DNA of 46,381 nt from Spirochaetota bacterium (GTDB lineage Bacteria > Spirochaetota > JAGLSM01 > JAKPMW01): the NCBI GenBank assembly GCA_031283155.1, contig JAITCI010000052.1, positions 1 through 46,381 of the forward strand, written 5' to 3'. A program made the position numbers and the translations under genes. The notes beneath the pieces are model-generated. The model did not search any database, was not told where the DNA came from, and saw only the letters and a list, made by a program, of their open reading frames with translations. Numbering within the stretch: position 1 is the first letter of the stretch; the number at the start of each line of letters is the position of its first letter. Shown one piece after another: positions 1 through 8,385 of the stretch.

Positions 1-196
1 CGTCGTGCATACCTTTTCTGAAAAACGCCGCCGACTCTTCCTCGGTTGTAAATGCGTACCGCGACGCCAGAACGCCGTGATAGAGTTCGTTGGCAATAAC
101 GATCAGTTGATGGTGTTGCTCATCCATAATCTGGATACCCACACTGTATCGCGGGTTCCAGTGCAGGTATTTTCGTAGTTGATTGTCCGGGGTCAT
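1..196 (-). CDS. Bacteriohemerythrin, N-terminal part (runs off the window)
   Basis: The 65 readable residues open with an ATG at 194-196. An AGGAG ribosome-binding site lies about 7 bases upstream on the minus strand. The N-terminal W...YSVGIQIMDEQHHQL pattern is typical of bacterial hemerythrins: tryptophan, then VGI, then D-x-QH, where the histidine is the first di-iron ligand. Such proteins bind O2 at a di-iron centre in a four-helix bundle, often for oxygen sensing or delivery. The remaining ligands lie beyond the window edge and cannot be checked. The gene follows tRNA-Arg on the same strand and may share its transcript. The family call is firm from the N-terminus; whether a signalling domain follows is unknown. 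Confidence 0.85.
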   Translation of the reverse strand, partial: MTPDNQLRKYLHWNPRYSVGIQIMDEQHHQLIVIANELYHGVLASRYAFTTEEESAAFFRKGMHD

Positions 197-241
197 ACGC
201 TGCTCCTGATGAAAATACAAAACTTCCTTGTTTAATTTTTT

Positions 242-315
242 TGGCCCTGGCGCGACTCGAACGCACGGCACGCGGTTTAGGAAACCGCTGCTCTATCCAC
301 CTGAGCTACAGGGCC
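242..315 (-). tRNA. tRNA-Arg (anticodon CCU)
   Basis: The minus strand folds into a 74-base cloverleaf. The acceptor stem is GGCCCTG/CAGGGCC with discriminator A. The D arm has a GCTC/GAGC stem. The anticodon stem GCGGT/ACCGC holds loop TTCCTAA, giving anticodon CCT (reads AGG). The T arm carries TTCGAGT. The 3' CCA is not encoded; the next bases read AAA, so CCA must be added by the tRNA nucleotidyltransferase. A good promoter lies just upstream. Confidence 0.95.
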
Positions 316-323
316 GCCCTTTG

Positions 324-353
324 AGTATACCGCGTGCGCCTACCCTCTGGCAA
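324..353 (-). promoter_or_regulatory. Probable sigma-70 promoter of tRNA-Arg
   Basis: On the minus strand, -35 TTGCCA (348-353) and -10 TATACT (324-329) are separated by 18 bases. The -10 box ends 8 bases before the first tRNA base, as expected for a stable-RNA promoter. It may also serve the hemerythrin gene downstream. Confidence 0.7.
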
Positions 354-386
354 GCAGAGCGCGGAGCTTTTTGGTAGATTGTAGGT

Positions 387-1193
387 ATGAAAAAGCATCC
401 GACCCTCCGGCAAACAACCACGCTCTGGGATTATCCCGCGCAGAATTACCCCGGCGCGCCGCAGGGAGATATCGGGTATACGGGCGCGACGCCCTCGTAT
501 ATCATCTGGAATCTTTTGCAGCGGTACACGAAAAAGAAGGATTTGGTAGTCGATCCAATGTGCGGGAGCGGCACGACCATAGACGTCGCGCGCGAACTCG
601 GGCGGCGCGCGCTGGGCTACGATCTCGCGCCCACCCGAAAGGATATCTTTCGCGCCGACGCGCGCAGGCTTCCGCTCGAAACCGGAAAGGCGGATTTCGT
701 TTTTATCGATCCTCCGTATTCCGACCACATCCAATACGCGGGCGGGGCGGATTGTATCGGGCGGCTCTCGGCCGCAGATGATGCCTATTACGAGGCTATG
801 GCCAAAGTTATCAGCGAGATACACCGCGTTCTGCGTCCCGCGCGCTATATGGCGCTCTACGTCAGCGATTCGTATGAAAAGGGAAAGCCCTTTATGCCGA
901 TAGGTTTTCGGCTCTATGCTCTCCTGGCGGAGTTTTTCGCGACCGTGGACATTATTGCGGTCAGGCGGCATAACGCGAAACTCTTCCGGAATAATTGGCA
1001 TAGCGCGGCGGTGGAGCATAACTATTTTCTGCGCGGCTTTCATTACCTTTTTATCATGTATAAAGAAGAGCGCCGGGGGGAACTGCCCCGGCCAAGATTC
1101 GACGAGCAGGAAGTACGCGCGGAACTCGAAGCGCGGCGGCCTCTGCGGGACGGACAAAAGCAGATCCAAAAAGGGAGAGGCGATGGCGGATAA
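387..1193 (+). CDS. Orphan DNA methyltransferase (N6-adenine or N4-cytosine type)
   Basis: A 268-residue protein. It has the S-adenosylmethionine-binding loop DPMCGSGTT (residues 56-64) and the catalytic motif DPPY (108-111), the signature of amino-group DNA methylases. The SAM motif precedes DPPY and there is no long target-recognition segment, so specificity cannot be read from the sequence. No restriction endonuclease gene lies beside it, so a restriction role is unlikely here. Its TAA stop overlaps the argJ start by 11 bases, implying coupled expression. The start has only a weak ribosome site (AGGT). Confidence 0.85.
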   Translation: MKKHPTLRQTTTLWDYPAQNYPGAPQGDIGYTGATPSYIIWNLLQRYTKKKDLVVDPMCGSGTTIDVARELGRRALGYDLAPTRKDIFRADARRLPLETGKADFVFIDPPYSDHIQYAGGADCIGRLSAADDAYYEAMAKVISEIHRVLRPARYMALYVSDSYEKGKPFMPIGFRLYALLAEFFATVDIIAVRRHNAKLFRNNWHSAAVEHNYFLRGFHYLFIMYKEERRGELPRPRFDEQEVRAELEARRPLRDGQKQIQKGRGDGG

Positions 1194-2406
1194 GAATAAA
1201 ACAGAGACAGACACGAAGATCACTCTGCCCCAGGGGTATCAGGTTTTTACATACGCCGCCGGGATTAAGTACGAAGGACGAAAAGATCTTGGCGTACTCA
1301 TAAGCGCGCGTCCCGCAAGCTACGCGGGGGTGTTTACGACCAACCGCGTACAGGCCGCGCCCGTTAAGCTCTGCCGCGAGAGGCTGGGGTTCCCTATCCG
1401 CGCGCTGGTCGTGAATACCGGCAGCGCGAATGCCTGCACGGGAGAAGAAGGGGAGCAGGCGGCGCGTCGCGTCGCCGAAATCGCGGAGGCGGAATTTGCG
1501 CTGCCGCGAAAGAGCGCGCTCTCCCTGTCCACCGGAGTGATTGGGACGCCCTTGCCGCTCGAGAAATTTGAACCGGCTCTGCGCGCCATTGCGAGTGCGG
1601 CTGGTGCCGGGAACGTAAACACCCCCGAAGATTTTGCGCGCGCGATCATGACCACGGATACGGTGCCGAAAATGGCGGAGCGCAATCTCGGCATCGCCAA
1701 CGACAAAGAGATTCGCATCTGCGGCTTTGCGAAGGGCGCGGGGATGATCTCTCCCCAAATGGCGACAATGCTCGCCTTTATTATCACCGACCTCGATATC
1801 CGCGCGAAAGATTTACAATGCGCGCTTCTGGCAGGGCTCGGCGGGAGCTTTAACGCGATCACGGTAGACGGCGATATGAGTACGAATGACAGCGTGATCC
1901 TGCTTGCGAACGGCGCGAGCGAGACGCGTCTTTGCTGCAGGGAGGATACGCTTGCCTTCCGCGAAGCCCTTGCCGAGGTGATGCAGTCGCTCGCGCTCCA
2001 GGTTGTGCGGGACGGCGAAGGCGCGACAAAGCTCGTTACGATAGAGGTAACGGGCGCGCGGAATACGCGCGATGCGGAATTGGCCGCGCGCGCTATCGCG
2101 AACTCGCTGCTCGTGAAAACCGCTTTTTTCGGGAACGATCCGAATTGGGGGCGTATCATCGACGTCGCGGGCTACAGCGGCGCGCGGCTTTGCGAAGAGA
2201 AGATGGAATTGTTCTATCTCGACAGGATTATCTATGCGCAGGGCAGACCGCTTGCCTTCGACCGCGAAGATATGATCCGCAAGCTCGCGCAGACAAGGGA
2301 GATCACCATACGGCTTGACCTCGGCGTGGGGCGCGCGAAGCGTACCCTCTATACAACCGATCTCTCTTACGAATACGTCAAGATCAACGCCGAATACACG
2401 AGCTGA
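1183..2406 (+). CDS. argJ: Bifunctional ornithine acetyltransferase / N-acetylglutamate synthase
   Basis: A 407-residue protein of arginine biosynthesis. It transfers acetyl from N-acetylornithine to glutamate and, in bifunctional forms, also uses acetyl-CoA. The self-cleavage and active-site motif KGAGMISPQMATML is at 184-197, with predicted nucleophile Thr195. NTGSANACTG (residues 78-87) and GNDPNWGR are other family hallmarks. ATG at 1183 is chosen because GGGAGAGG stands just upstream; an earlier in-frame start would lie inside the methyltransferase gene. No other arg genes are nearby. Whether it is mono- or bifunctional cannot be decided from sequence. Confidence 0.95.
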   Translation: MADKNKTETDTKITLPQGYQVFTYAAGIKYEGRKDLGVLISARPASYAGVFTTNRVQAAPVKLCRERLGFPIRALVVNTGSANACTGEEGEQAARRVAEIAEAEFALPRKSALSLSTGVIGTPLPLEKFEPALRAIASAAGAGNVNTPEDFARAIMTTDTVPKMAERNLGIANDKEIRICGFAKGAGMISPQMATMLAFIITDLDIRAKDLQCALLAGLGGSFNAITVDGDMSTNDSVILLANGASETRLCCREDTLAFREALAEVMQSLALQVVRDGEGATKLVTIEVTGARNTRDAELAARAIANSLLVKTAFFGNDPNWGRIIDVAGYSGARLCEEKMELFYLDRIIYAQGRPLAFDREDMIRKLAQTREITIRLDLGVGRAKRTLYTTDLSYEYVKINAEYTS

Positions 2407-2436
2407 CCAGGGCGTGTCCCTAAAGTTTTATTTTTC

Positions 2437-2586
2437 GTCATTGTTTATGCCCTGTGGGTACGAGGGAAGTAAAACTTCCCGAAGCAATCCAGGCTGTAAA
2501 TTATGCAAAAGTGGATTGCTTCGACCCTACGGGTCTCGCAATGACGGATGGGGCTGCGCTCGTACCCACAGGGCATAAACAATGAC
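2437..2586. repeat. Composite inverted repeat with 28-bp perfect arms
   Basis: The outer arms 2437-2464 and 2559-2586 are perfect reverse complements of 28 bases. Inside, 2481-2491 and 2512-2522 form an 11-bp inverted pair (GAAGCAATCCA / TGGATTGCTTC), and GGGAAGT-AAA-ACTTCCC is a small hairpin at the left. Comparison with the simpler copy at 21106-21171 shows that the left arm has 17 extra bases (2444-2460). The right arm carries the same 17 bases in reverse. No ORF is credible here. It resembles a non-autonomous palindromic element; any transposase would have to act in trans. Confidence 0.85.
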
Positions 2587-2609
2587 AGAAATATTGCCAA
2601 ATGATATTT

Positions 2610-2693
2610 CCTGGACGTCCCAGGTACTGCGCGGTTAAGAACATGGAGGTTCTATGCCGCGCCTGGGACAGGATGTCCCAGGTACTGCGCGGT
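2610..2693 (+). repeat. Three tandem hairpins with a 19-base direct repeat
   Basis: Hairpin 1 is CCTGG/CCAGG at 2610-2624. Hairpin 2 is AGAAC/GTTCT with loop ATGGAG at 2638-2653. Hairpin 3 is CCTGGGACA / TGTCCCAGG around loop GGA at 2662-2682, extended by CCGCG/CGCGG to 2657-2692. The 19 bases at 2617-2635 recur exactly at 2675-2693. The stretch 2407-2799 holds no credible gene. Hairpin 3 belongs to the GGA-loop family found elsewhere in the window, and it lies in the sense direction downstream of argJ. Confidence 0.75.
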
Positions 2694-2799
2694 AAACGCC
2701 CAAGAACCGCGCCCTCAATGCGCCAAGCCGCGCCTGATCAAACAACTGCATATGCCGTATCCACGACGGGTATGGCGCGAAGACTGCGATGAATTGCCG

Positions 2800-3549
2800 C
2801 TACGGGAACCGCGTTAAGACCTCGTTGCCCTCGGGCGTGATCAGCACCATATGTTCGCAGCGCGAGGAGAGGGAACCGTCGCTCGTGCGCGCGTCCCAGC
2901 CATGCGTTGTGACTGCGTAACCCTTCTCGTTGATCATCGGCTCAATGCAAAGTATCATCCCGGGTTCCAGACGCAGCCCCTTCCCTTTTTTGCCGATGTT
3001 CGGAACGAGCGGATCCTCGTGCATCGCGAGACCGATGAAATGGCCGCAGTAATCGCGCACCACCGCATACCCGTTTTTTTCGGCGTGTCTCTGGACAGCC
3101 TGGCCTATATCCCCCAGGTGCGCGCCGTTCTTCGCGGCGGCGATTCCGTAGGCAAGGCATTCCTCCGTTACCCGAATGAGCCGGAGCGTATCCTCGCTTG
3201 CTTTGCCGACAGGAATGGTGCGCGACATATCCGCGAAGAAGCCGTTTTTTTCGATCACAAGATCAATATCCACTATATCGCCCGGGGCGAGCAGGGTATT
3301 GTCCGGGATACCATGCGTCACCTGATCGTTCACGGAGATGCAGCTTACCGAGGGGAATCCGCGGTAGCCCTTGCAGGGGCCGTGCACCCCAAGCTCCCGC
3401 ATCCGGCGCTCGATGGCACTGTCGAGGGCGATTGTGCGTACCCCGGGTTTCACGAGGGCGAGGCTCCAGGCCAGAAGATCGGAGAGGATACGCGCAAGAT
3501 CGCGGATGGCCGCGATCTGTTCGGCGGATTTGACAGGCTTTGGGGGCAT
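2800..3549 (-). CDS. map: Methionine aminopeptidase, type I
   Basis: A 249-residue enzyme that removes the initiator methionine from new proteins. All five metal ligands can be placed: Asp96, Asp107, His170, Glu203 and Glu232, with His79 (VTHG) and His177 also conserved. The start at 3549 is preferred over one 45 bases upstream because AAGGAG precedes it at good spacing. The usual GHGIG around the metal histidine reads GHFIG here. A TATAAT-like -10 box lies on the minus strand at 3583-3588. The gene is divergent from the signalling operon at 3657. Confidence 0.95.
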   Translation of the reverse strand: MPPKPVKSAEQIAAIRDLARILSDLLAWSLALVKPGVRTIALDSAIERRMRELGVHGPCKGYRGFPSVSCISVNDQVTHGIPDNTLLAPGDIVDIDLVIEKNGFFADMSRTIPVGKASEDTLRLIRVTEECLAYGIAAAKNGAHLGDIGQAVQRHAEKNGYAVVRDYCGHFIGLAMHEDPLVPNIGKKGKGLRLEPGMILCIEPMINEKGYAVTTHGWDARTSDGSLSSRCEHMVLITPEGNEVLTRFP

Positions 3550-3589
3550 TCTCCGGCTCCTTGTGTATTCCGGTAAATGAGGATTATAC

Positions 3590-3618
3590 TTCATAATTGC
3601 CGGAATACCCTATACAAT
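3590..3618 (+). promoter_or_regulatory. Possible promoter of the HD-GYP operon
   Basis: TTCATA (3590-3595) and TACAAT (3613-3618) are 17 bases apart, 39 bases ahead of the ATG at 3657. A GGAGGAG ribosome site lies between. It overlaps the map promoter on the other strand, so the two divergent transcripts probably compete. The -35 box is poor. Confidence 0.45.
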
Positions 3619-3656
3619 AAGATCCGCCATTGCCATAATGGAGGAGTGCAATTACT

Positions 3657-4697
3657 ATGGAAACAATTTTTGTCGTTGACGACAATGATGTGAATTTGGT
3701 AAAGGCAAAACAGGCCTTGTCAGGGAGGTACCGCGTTCTGACGCTCCCCTCCGCCGTAAAGATGTTCGAACTCTTTGAAAAAATGATACCGGATCTGATC
3801 CTGCTGGATATAGATATGCCGGATATGGATGGCTTTGCCGCAATGCAAAAATTGATGGAGGATGTGCGTACCGCAAGAATCCCGGTCATATTTCTGACAG
3901 CCTCGAATGATGAAGCCGCTGAGGCGCGCGGTCTCGAACTTGGCGCGGTGGATTATGTCACAAAACCCTTCTCTACACCGGTATTGCTGAACCGGATTGC
4001 GATGCACCTGCATATCGACGGGATAATCAGGCAGCGCACCATGGAGGTATCACAGCTCAAAGCCGTCATTGTCTCCAGTCTCGCGGATATTGTGGAACGG
4101 CGCGATCATTTAACGGGCGGGCATATCGAGCGCACAACGCAATATCTCAGGCTTATGGTTGAGGGTATGCTGAGCAGGGGGGTGTACGCGGAGCAAATGA
4201 AGGGCTGGGACGTTGATTTGCTTGTATCCTCCGCGCAGATGCACGACGTCGGGAAAATCGAAATACCCGATCTCATTCTGAACAAGCCGGGCAAACTGAC
4301 CCCGGAGGAATTTGAGATTATGCAAACGCATACCTCCAAGGGGGAGCAGTTCATTGATCAGATTATTGCCCAGGCCAGCGAGGTGGAGTTTTTGCGCCAC
4401 GCAAAGCTCTTTGCGGGGTATCACCATGAGCGCTGGGACGGCAAGGGGTATCCGCGCGGACTTGCGGGCGAAGAGATACCGCTGGAGGGGCGGATCATGG
4501 CGATAGCCGATGTGTATGACGCGCTTGTTTCCAGAAGGCCGTATAAGGAGCCTTTTTCATCCGAATACGCGGCGAAGATCATTCTGGAAAACGCGGGCGC
4601 GCTTTTTGATCCGGCGCTCGCGGCGGTATTTCTGGATATACAGGACGCTTTTGCGGCAGCCGCTGCGAAGTATCATGCCGTGGAGGCAGGGATATGA
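3657..4697 (+). CDS. Response regulator with HD-GYP c-di-GMP phosphodiesterase domain
   Basis: A 346-residue protein. Residues 1-120 form a receiver domain with phospho-acceptor Asp51 (LLDIDMPDMDG) and Lys103 in VTKP. Residues about 135-325 form an HD-GYP domain: HDVGK with His196-Asp197, HHE at 256-258 and the GYP tripeptide at 264-266 (DGKGYPRGL). HD-GYP domains hydrolyse cyclic di-GMP, so phosphorylation probably controls breakdown of this second messenger. Start is ATG behind GGAGGAG. Its last bases overlap the next gene by ATGA, so the two are translationally coupled. The hybrid kinase two genes down is the likely phosphate donor. Confidence 0.92.
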   Translation: METIFVVDDNDVNLVKAKQALSGRYRVLTLPSAVKMFELFEKMIPDLILLDIDMPDMDGFAAMQKLMEDVRTARIPVIFLTASNDEAAEARGLELGAVDYVTKPFSTPVLLNRIAMHLHIDGIIRQRTMEVSQLKAVIVSSLADIVERRDHLTGGHIERTTQYLRLMVEGMLSRGVYAEQMKGWDVDLLVSSAQMHDVGKIEIPDLILNKPGKLTPEEFEIMQTHTSKGEQFIDQIIAQASEVEFLRHAKLFAGYHHERWDGKGYPRGLAGEEIPLEGRIMAIADVYDALVSRRPYKEPFSSEYAAKIILENAGALFDPALAAVFLDIQDAFAAAAAKYHAVEAGI

Positions 4698-5695
4698 AGC
4701 ATTTTTTTGTGATCAATCCGCATTCATTCTGTCTGACAGGAAATATGGAGCAGGTGATCGCAGAAATCAGAGCCGCCATTCCTGTATCCAGCCAAATGGA
4801 TTATGAAATATATATCTCCCGGTATCCCCGCGACGCAATCGCCGCCGTTCACCGCTATATCAGTCTTTTTTTGCCGGAGGAGACGGTGCGGGTGTATGCC
4901 GTCGGCGGCGACGGGATTCTCTTTGACTGCTTAAACGGTATGGCTGATTTCCCGAATGCGGAACTGACAAGCATACCCTATGGAACCGCAAATGACGTTG
5001 TACGGGCTTATGGTGAAAATGCGAAGGTACAATTCCGCGATATAGGGAAGCTCTTTGAAGCAAAAGCGCATCTGGTGGATATAATACGCTGCGGCGCAAA
5101 TTATGCCTTAAACGAGGTTTCTCTCGGCCTGTCGGGGCAATGCGTACTGCACGCAAACGCGATTCTCAGGAACAAGCGATCCAAATTCTATACCCGATTT
5201 GTTTCACAGATTTATTTTATCAGCTCCGTGAGAGCGGTATTAACCAAAGAGGTTATGAACCAGCGCTATCGTATTTTTGCGGGAGATGAGGATCTCTCCG
5301 GCAGGTACTGCAATATCAACATATCCAATGGTCCCTGCAACGGGGGCACAAAGGTGCCCAGCCCCTATGCCAGGCCAAATGACGGCTTGCTTGACGTCAT
5401 CCTTGTATCCTCCGATAAAATGCTCAAAATCCTGGGGTGTATGGCGGATTTCCAGAAAGGGCTTTTTGAAAAACATACGGTTTTCACCCGGAGGCAATGC
5501 AGGGAGATTGAACTGGAAAGCAGCGTTCCGATCCGCGTACATATAGACGGGGACGCGTTTTTTGCCGAGAGACTCAAAATAGAGCTGCTGCCCGGGTATA
5601 TAAAATTTTTCGTCCCCGAGGGGCTGGATTTTGCGGACTATTCGCAGCTGGCATACAAAAAAACCGCAAAGAAGAAAACCCGCAATGAAAATTGA
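4694..5695 (+). CDS. Diacylglycerol kinase / sphingosine kinase family protein
   Basis: A 333-residue member of the DAGK catalytic family, which phosphorylates lipids with ATP. Visible motifs are GGDG at 71-74 (nucleotide-binding loop), PYGTAND at 95-101 (a variant of P-x-GTxND) and a C-terminal RPNDGLLDVILV block. After GGDG the family usually has T-x-N-E; here it reads ILFDCL, so substrate preference may differ. The C-terminus is Lys-rich and could touch the membrane. It sits between a c-di-GMP hydrolase gene and a hybrid kinase gene, overlapping both, so it is probably part of one signalling operon. Substrate is unknown. Confidence 0.85.
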   Translation: MKHFFVINPHSFCLTGNMEQVIAEIRAAIPVSSQMDYEIYISRYPRDAIAAVHRYISLFLPEETVRVYAVGGDGILFDCLNGMADFPNAELTSIPYGTANDVVRAYGENAKVQFRDIGKLFEAKAHLVDIIRCGANYALNEVSLGLSGQCVLHANAILRNKRSKFYTRFVSQIYFISSVRAVLTKEVMNQRYRIFAGDEDLSGRYCNINISNGPCNGGTKVPSPYARPNDGLLDVILVSSDKMLKILGCMADFQKGLFEKHTVFTRRQCREIELESSVPIRVHIDGDAFFAERLKIELLPGYIKFFVPEGLDFADYSQLAYKKTAKKKTRNEN

Positions 5696-8375
5696 AAATT
5701 CCCCCCGGAGCAGGATCCGCTCAAAGAAAAATCGCCGGCAATTAAAGCCTGTTCTGCGGGCATGGCTATTCTTTTATGTTTTGATATGCGTACTCATTAT
5801 CTGGGGCGGCTGGGTGCAGTTAAGTCTTGTCCCGGCGCTGGTACTTGTTTTTTTGCTCGTGAGTATCATTGTTCTGTTTGTGTTCTGGCCGCATCCGCTC
5901 ATTCTGCCGCTCTATATGTGCGTCGCATCGCAAGCCATCTTTCTTGTTGCCGGTATACAGCTGCATGAACTGGAATTTTATTTTTTCAGTCTGTTTATAC
6001 TGGCCTTTTGCGTTTCGATGCAGAAGAATTTCAGGGCTTTGGCGGTCTGTATTTCGGGCATGGCTGCCGTCAGCGTTTTTGTGCTCATTTTTGTCATAAC
6101 CCAGCTGGAGTGGGAGGATACGTATCGTTTTTTTGTAAAACTGATGCTGTTTCAGTTTAACACCGTGCTGCTGCTCATAAATATCCACAGCATAGAACAA
6201 AAAGAAAGCGGAGCGGAACGCGCGCTCTTCGCGTTTTCCTCGCTTTTGCGCAGCACCCCCAATTTTATGCTGGTCACGGACAGAACCAACAAGGTTCTTT
6301 ACATATCCGAGCCGATGCTGAAGTTCGCGCACTATGTCCGCCGTGAATTTGCGGCAGGGCGGCCGCTTATCGATCTCTTTCATGACAAGAAGCTGAAAAT
6401 CATGTTTGCGGATATACTGGATACGGACGGCTATTTTGAAGAGGTTGTAAAAATTGATATTGGAGGCGAAGAGCATCATTATAAAATCGTGGCGGATAAG
6501 CTCATGGGTTCTGACGGCGGCAAATTTATCGACATAACCGATATTACGCCTCTGGTAAAAAGCCTGCTTGCCGCCGAGGAGGCGCAGCAGAGGGCGGAGA
6601 TCGCCAACTCCTCAAAATCCAGATTTTTGGCCGCCACCAGCCATGAGATACGCACCCCCATGAACGCGATTATCGGGATATCCGAAATTGAAATGAGCCG
6701 CGAGGATACTCCCCTCGCAGTAAAAGAAGCGCTTGGCAGGATTTATAATGCCAGCCATACCCTGCTTTCCATCATCAACGACATCCTTGATCTCTCCAAG
6801 ATTGAAACCGGAAAATTTGAATTATTGCCGGTGCAATACGATATCCCCAGCGTTATCAATGACACAGTTACCTTAAATTTAATACGCATAGGCAGTAAAA
6901 GTATTGAGCTGGAACTCATGGTTTCGGAAAATCTGCCCGAGCAGCTGATAGGCGATGAACTGCGCATCCGGCAGATCATCAATAACCTGCTTTCCAATGC
7001 TTTCAAATATACCCAAAAGGGCCGCGTCATAATGGAGATTGGCAGTGAAAGAGCAGCGGCACCGGAAGAGGTTATGCTTGTGATTTCCATCCGCGACACG
7101 GGGCAGGGTATGACTCCGGAACAGCTCGCGCGGCTGTTTGAGGAGTATACGCGTTTCAATGCGGAGAGCAATCGCATGATCGAGGGTACGGGACTCGGCA
7201 TGAGCATTACCAAAAATCTTGTTGAAATGATGCAGGGTACAATTACGGTTGAAAGCGCTGCCGGTGTGGGTACAAATTTTATTGTGCACATTCCGCAAAA
7301 GAAAGCCGGGGATGGCATTCTGGGAACGGAACTCGCGCAAAGCCTGCAAAATTTCCGTTATTTTGAAAAATTGCAGAAGAAGGGCGAGCAGATTGTCCGC
7401 GAGTATATGCCCTATGGCTGCGTGTTGATAGTGGACGACGTGGAAACAAATCTCTATGTGGCAAAAGGGCTATTAACGCCCTATGGTTTGAATATTGAAA
7501 CAGCAAACAGCGGCTTTGAGGCCATCGAAAAAATACAGAGCGGGATGATATATGATATTGTGTTTATGGATCACATGATGCCTGAAATGGATGGCATTGA
7601 GACGGCCAGGCGGATCAGGCAAACGGGCTACATGGCACCCATTGTGGCGCTGACCGCAAACGCGATTATCGGTCAGGCGGATATTTTTCTGCAAAAAGGG
7701 TTTAATGATTTTATATCCAAGCCCATCGATTTCAGGCAACTGAACAACGTGCTGAATAAATTCATCCGCGACAAGCAGCCGCCTGAGGTTATTGAGGAAA
7801 TCCGGAAACAAAGGGGTACTGTGCAAACAAGCGATTCGAAAACGCCGGACAAGACGCTGCTGGAGGTTTTTTCACGGGAAGCGAAAACGGTGCTGCAGGT
7901 TTTCGGGGGTGTTCTCTGTAATCCGGACGCCGCTATAGAGAGCGATTTGCACTTACTCACGATCAAGGCACACGCCATGAAAAGCGCGCTCGCGAATATC
8001 GGCGAACCCGCCGCTTCCGCTCTGGCGCTTGCTCTTGAGGAAGCCGGAAAAGCGCGCAATATGTCCATGATCCTGCCTATCGCGCAGGGCTTGATGAGCG
8101 TACTGCAATCGCTTATCGCGCGGATCGACGCCGATATGGAGCGCTCTTTTGCGAGCGCGGACGAAGCGCCCGGCATTTTGCTGGAGAAGCTGCAAATCAT
8201 CCGCGACGCCTGTTCTGATTTCAATATGGATGCTGCGGACGCCGCGATGCGGGATCTGGAAAAAATGTCCTGGACGCGGGAGACGCGCGAGCTGCTCGCA
8301 AAAATCACGGCGTACCTTTTGCACAGCGAATTTGACGAAGCGGCTGCTGCGGCGGATGCGCGCATAAAAGGGTAG
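5685..8375 (+). CDS. Membrane hybrid histidine kinase (PAS-like, HisKA, HATPase, REC, Hpt)
   Basis: An 896-residue sensor kinase. Residues about 25-170 hold several hydrophobic segments (roughly five membrane passes). A PAS-like region covers about 190-290. HisKA has the phosphorylated His320 in SHEIRTPMN. The ATPase domain shows the N box IINNLLSNAFKYT and G box GTGLGMSI. A receiver domain has Asp629 (MDHMMPEMDG). A C-terminal Hpt domain has His763 (IKAHAMKSAL). The order allows a full His-Asp-His relay, and a final acceptor such as the REC-HD-GYP protein encoded upstream. ATG at 5685 is used; it overlaps the previous gene by 11 bases. The ribosome site is weak. Confidence 0.93.
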   Translation: MKIENSPRSRIRSKKNRRQLKPVLRAWLFFYVLICVLIIWGGWVQLSLVPALVLVFLLVSIIVLFVFWPHPLILPLYMCVASQAIFLVAGIQLHELEFYFFSLFILAFCVSMQKNFRALAVCISGMAAVSVFVLIFVITQLEWEDTYRFFVKLMLFQFNTVLLLINIHSIEQKESGAERALFAFSSLLRSTPNFMLVTDRTNKVLYISEPMLKFAHYVRREFAAGRPLIDLFHDKKLKIMFADILDTDGYFEEVVKIDIGGEEHHYKIVADKLMGSDGGKFIDITDITPLVKSLLAAEEAQQRAEIANSSKSRFLAATSHEIRTPMNAIIGISEIEMSREDTPLAVKEALGRIYNASHTLLSIINDILDLSKIETGKFELLPVQYDIPSVINDTVTLNLIRIGSKSIELELMVSENLPEQLIGDELRIRQIINNLLSNAFKYTQKGRVIMEIGSERAAAPEEVMLVISIRDTGQGMTPEQLARLFEEYTRFNAESNRMIEGTGLGMSITKNLVEMMQGTITVESAAGVGTNFIVHIPQKKAGDGILGTELAQSLQNFRYFEKLQKKGEQIVREYMPYGCVLIVDDVETNLYVAKGLLTPYGLNIETANSGFEAIEKIQSGMIYDIVFMDHMMPEMDGIETARRIRQTGYMAPIVALTANAIIGQADIFLQKGFNDFISKPIDFRQLNNVLNKFIRDKQPPEVIEEIRKQRGTVQTSDSKTPDKTLLEVFSREAKTVLQVFGGVLCNPDAAIESDLHLLTIKAHAMKSALANIGEPAASALALALEEAGKARNMSMILPIAQGLMSVLQSLIARIDADMERSFASADEAPGILLEKLQIIRDACSDFNMDAADAAMRDLEKMSWTRETRELLAKITAYLLHSEFDEAAAAADARIKG

Positions 8376-8385
8376 CGGCGGAGCG

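Noticed and set aside
2601-2792. Short plus-strand ORF in the argJ-map spacer
   Set aside because: It spans the direct repeat and hairpins and has no ribosome site or family features.
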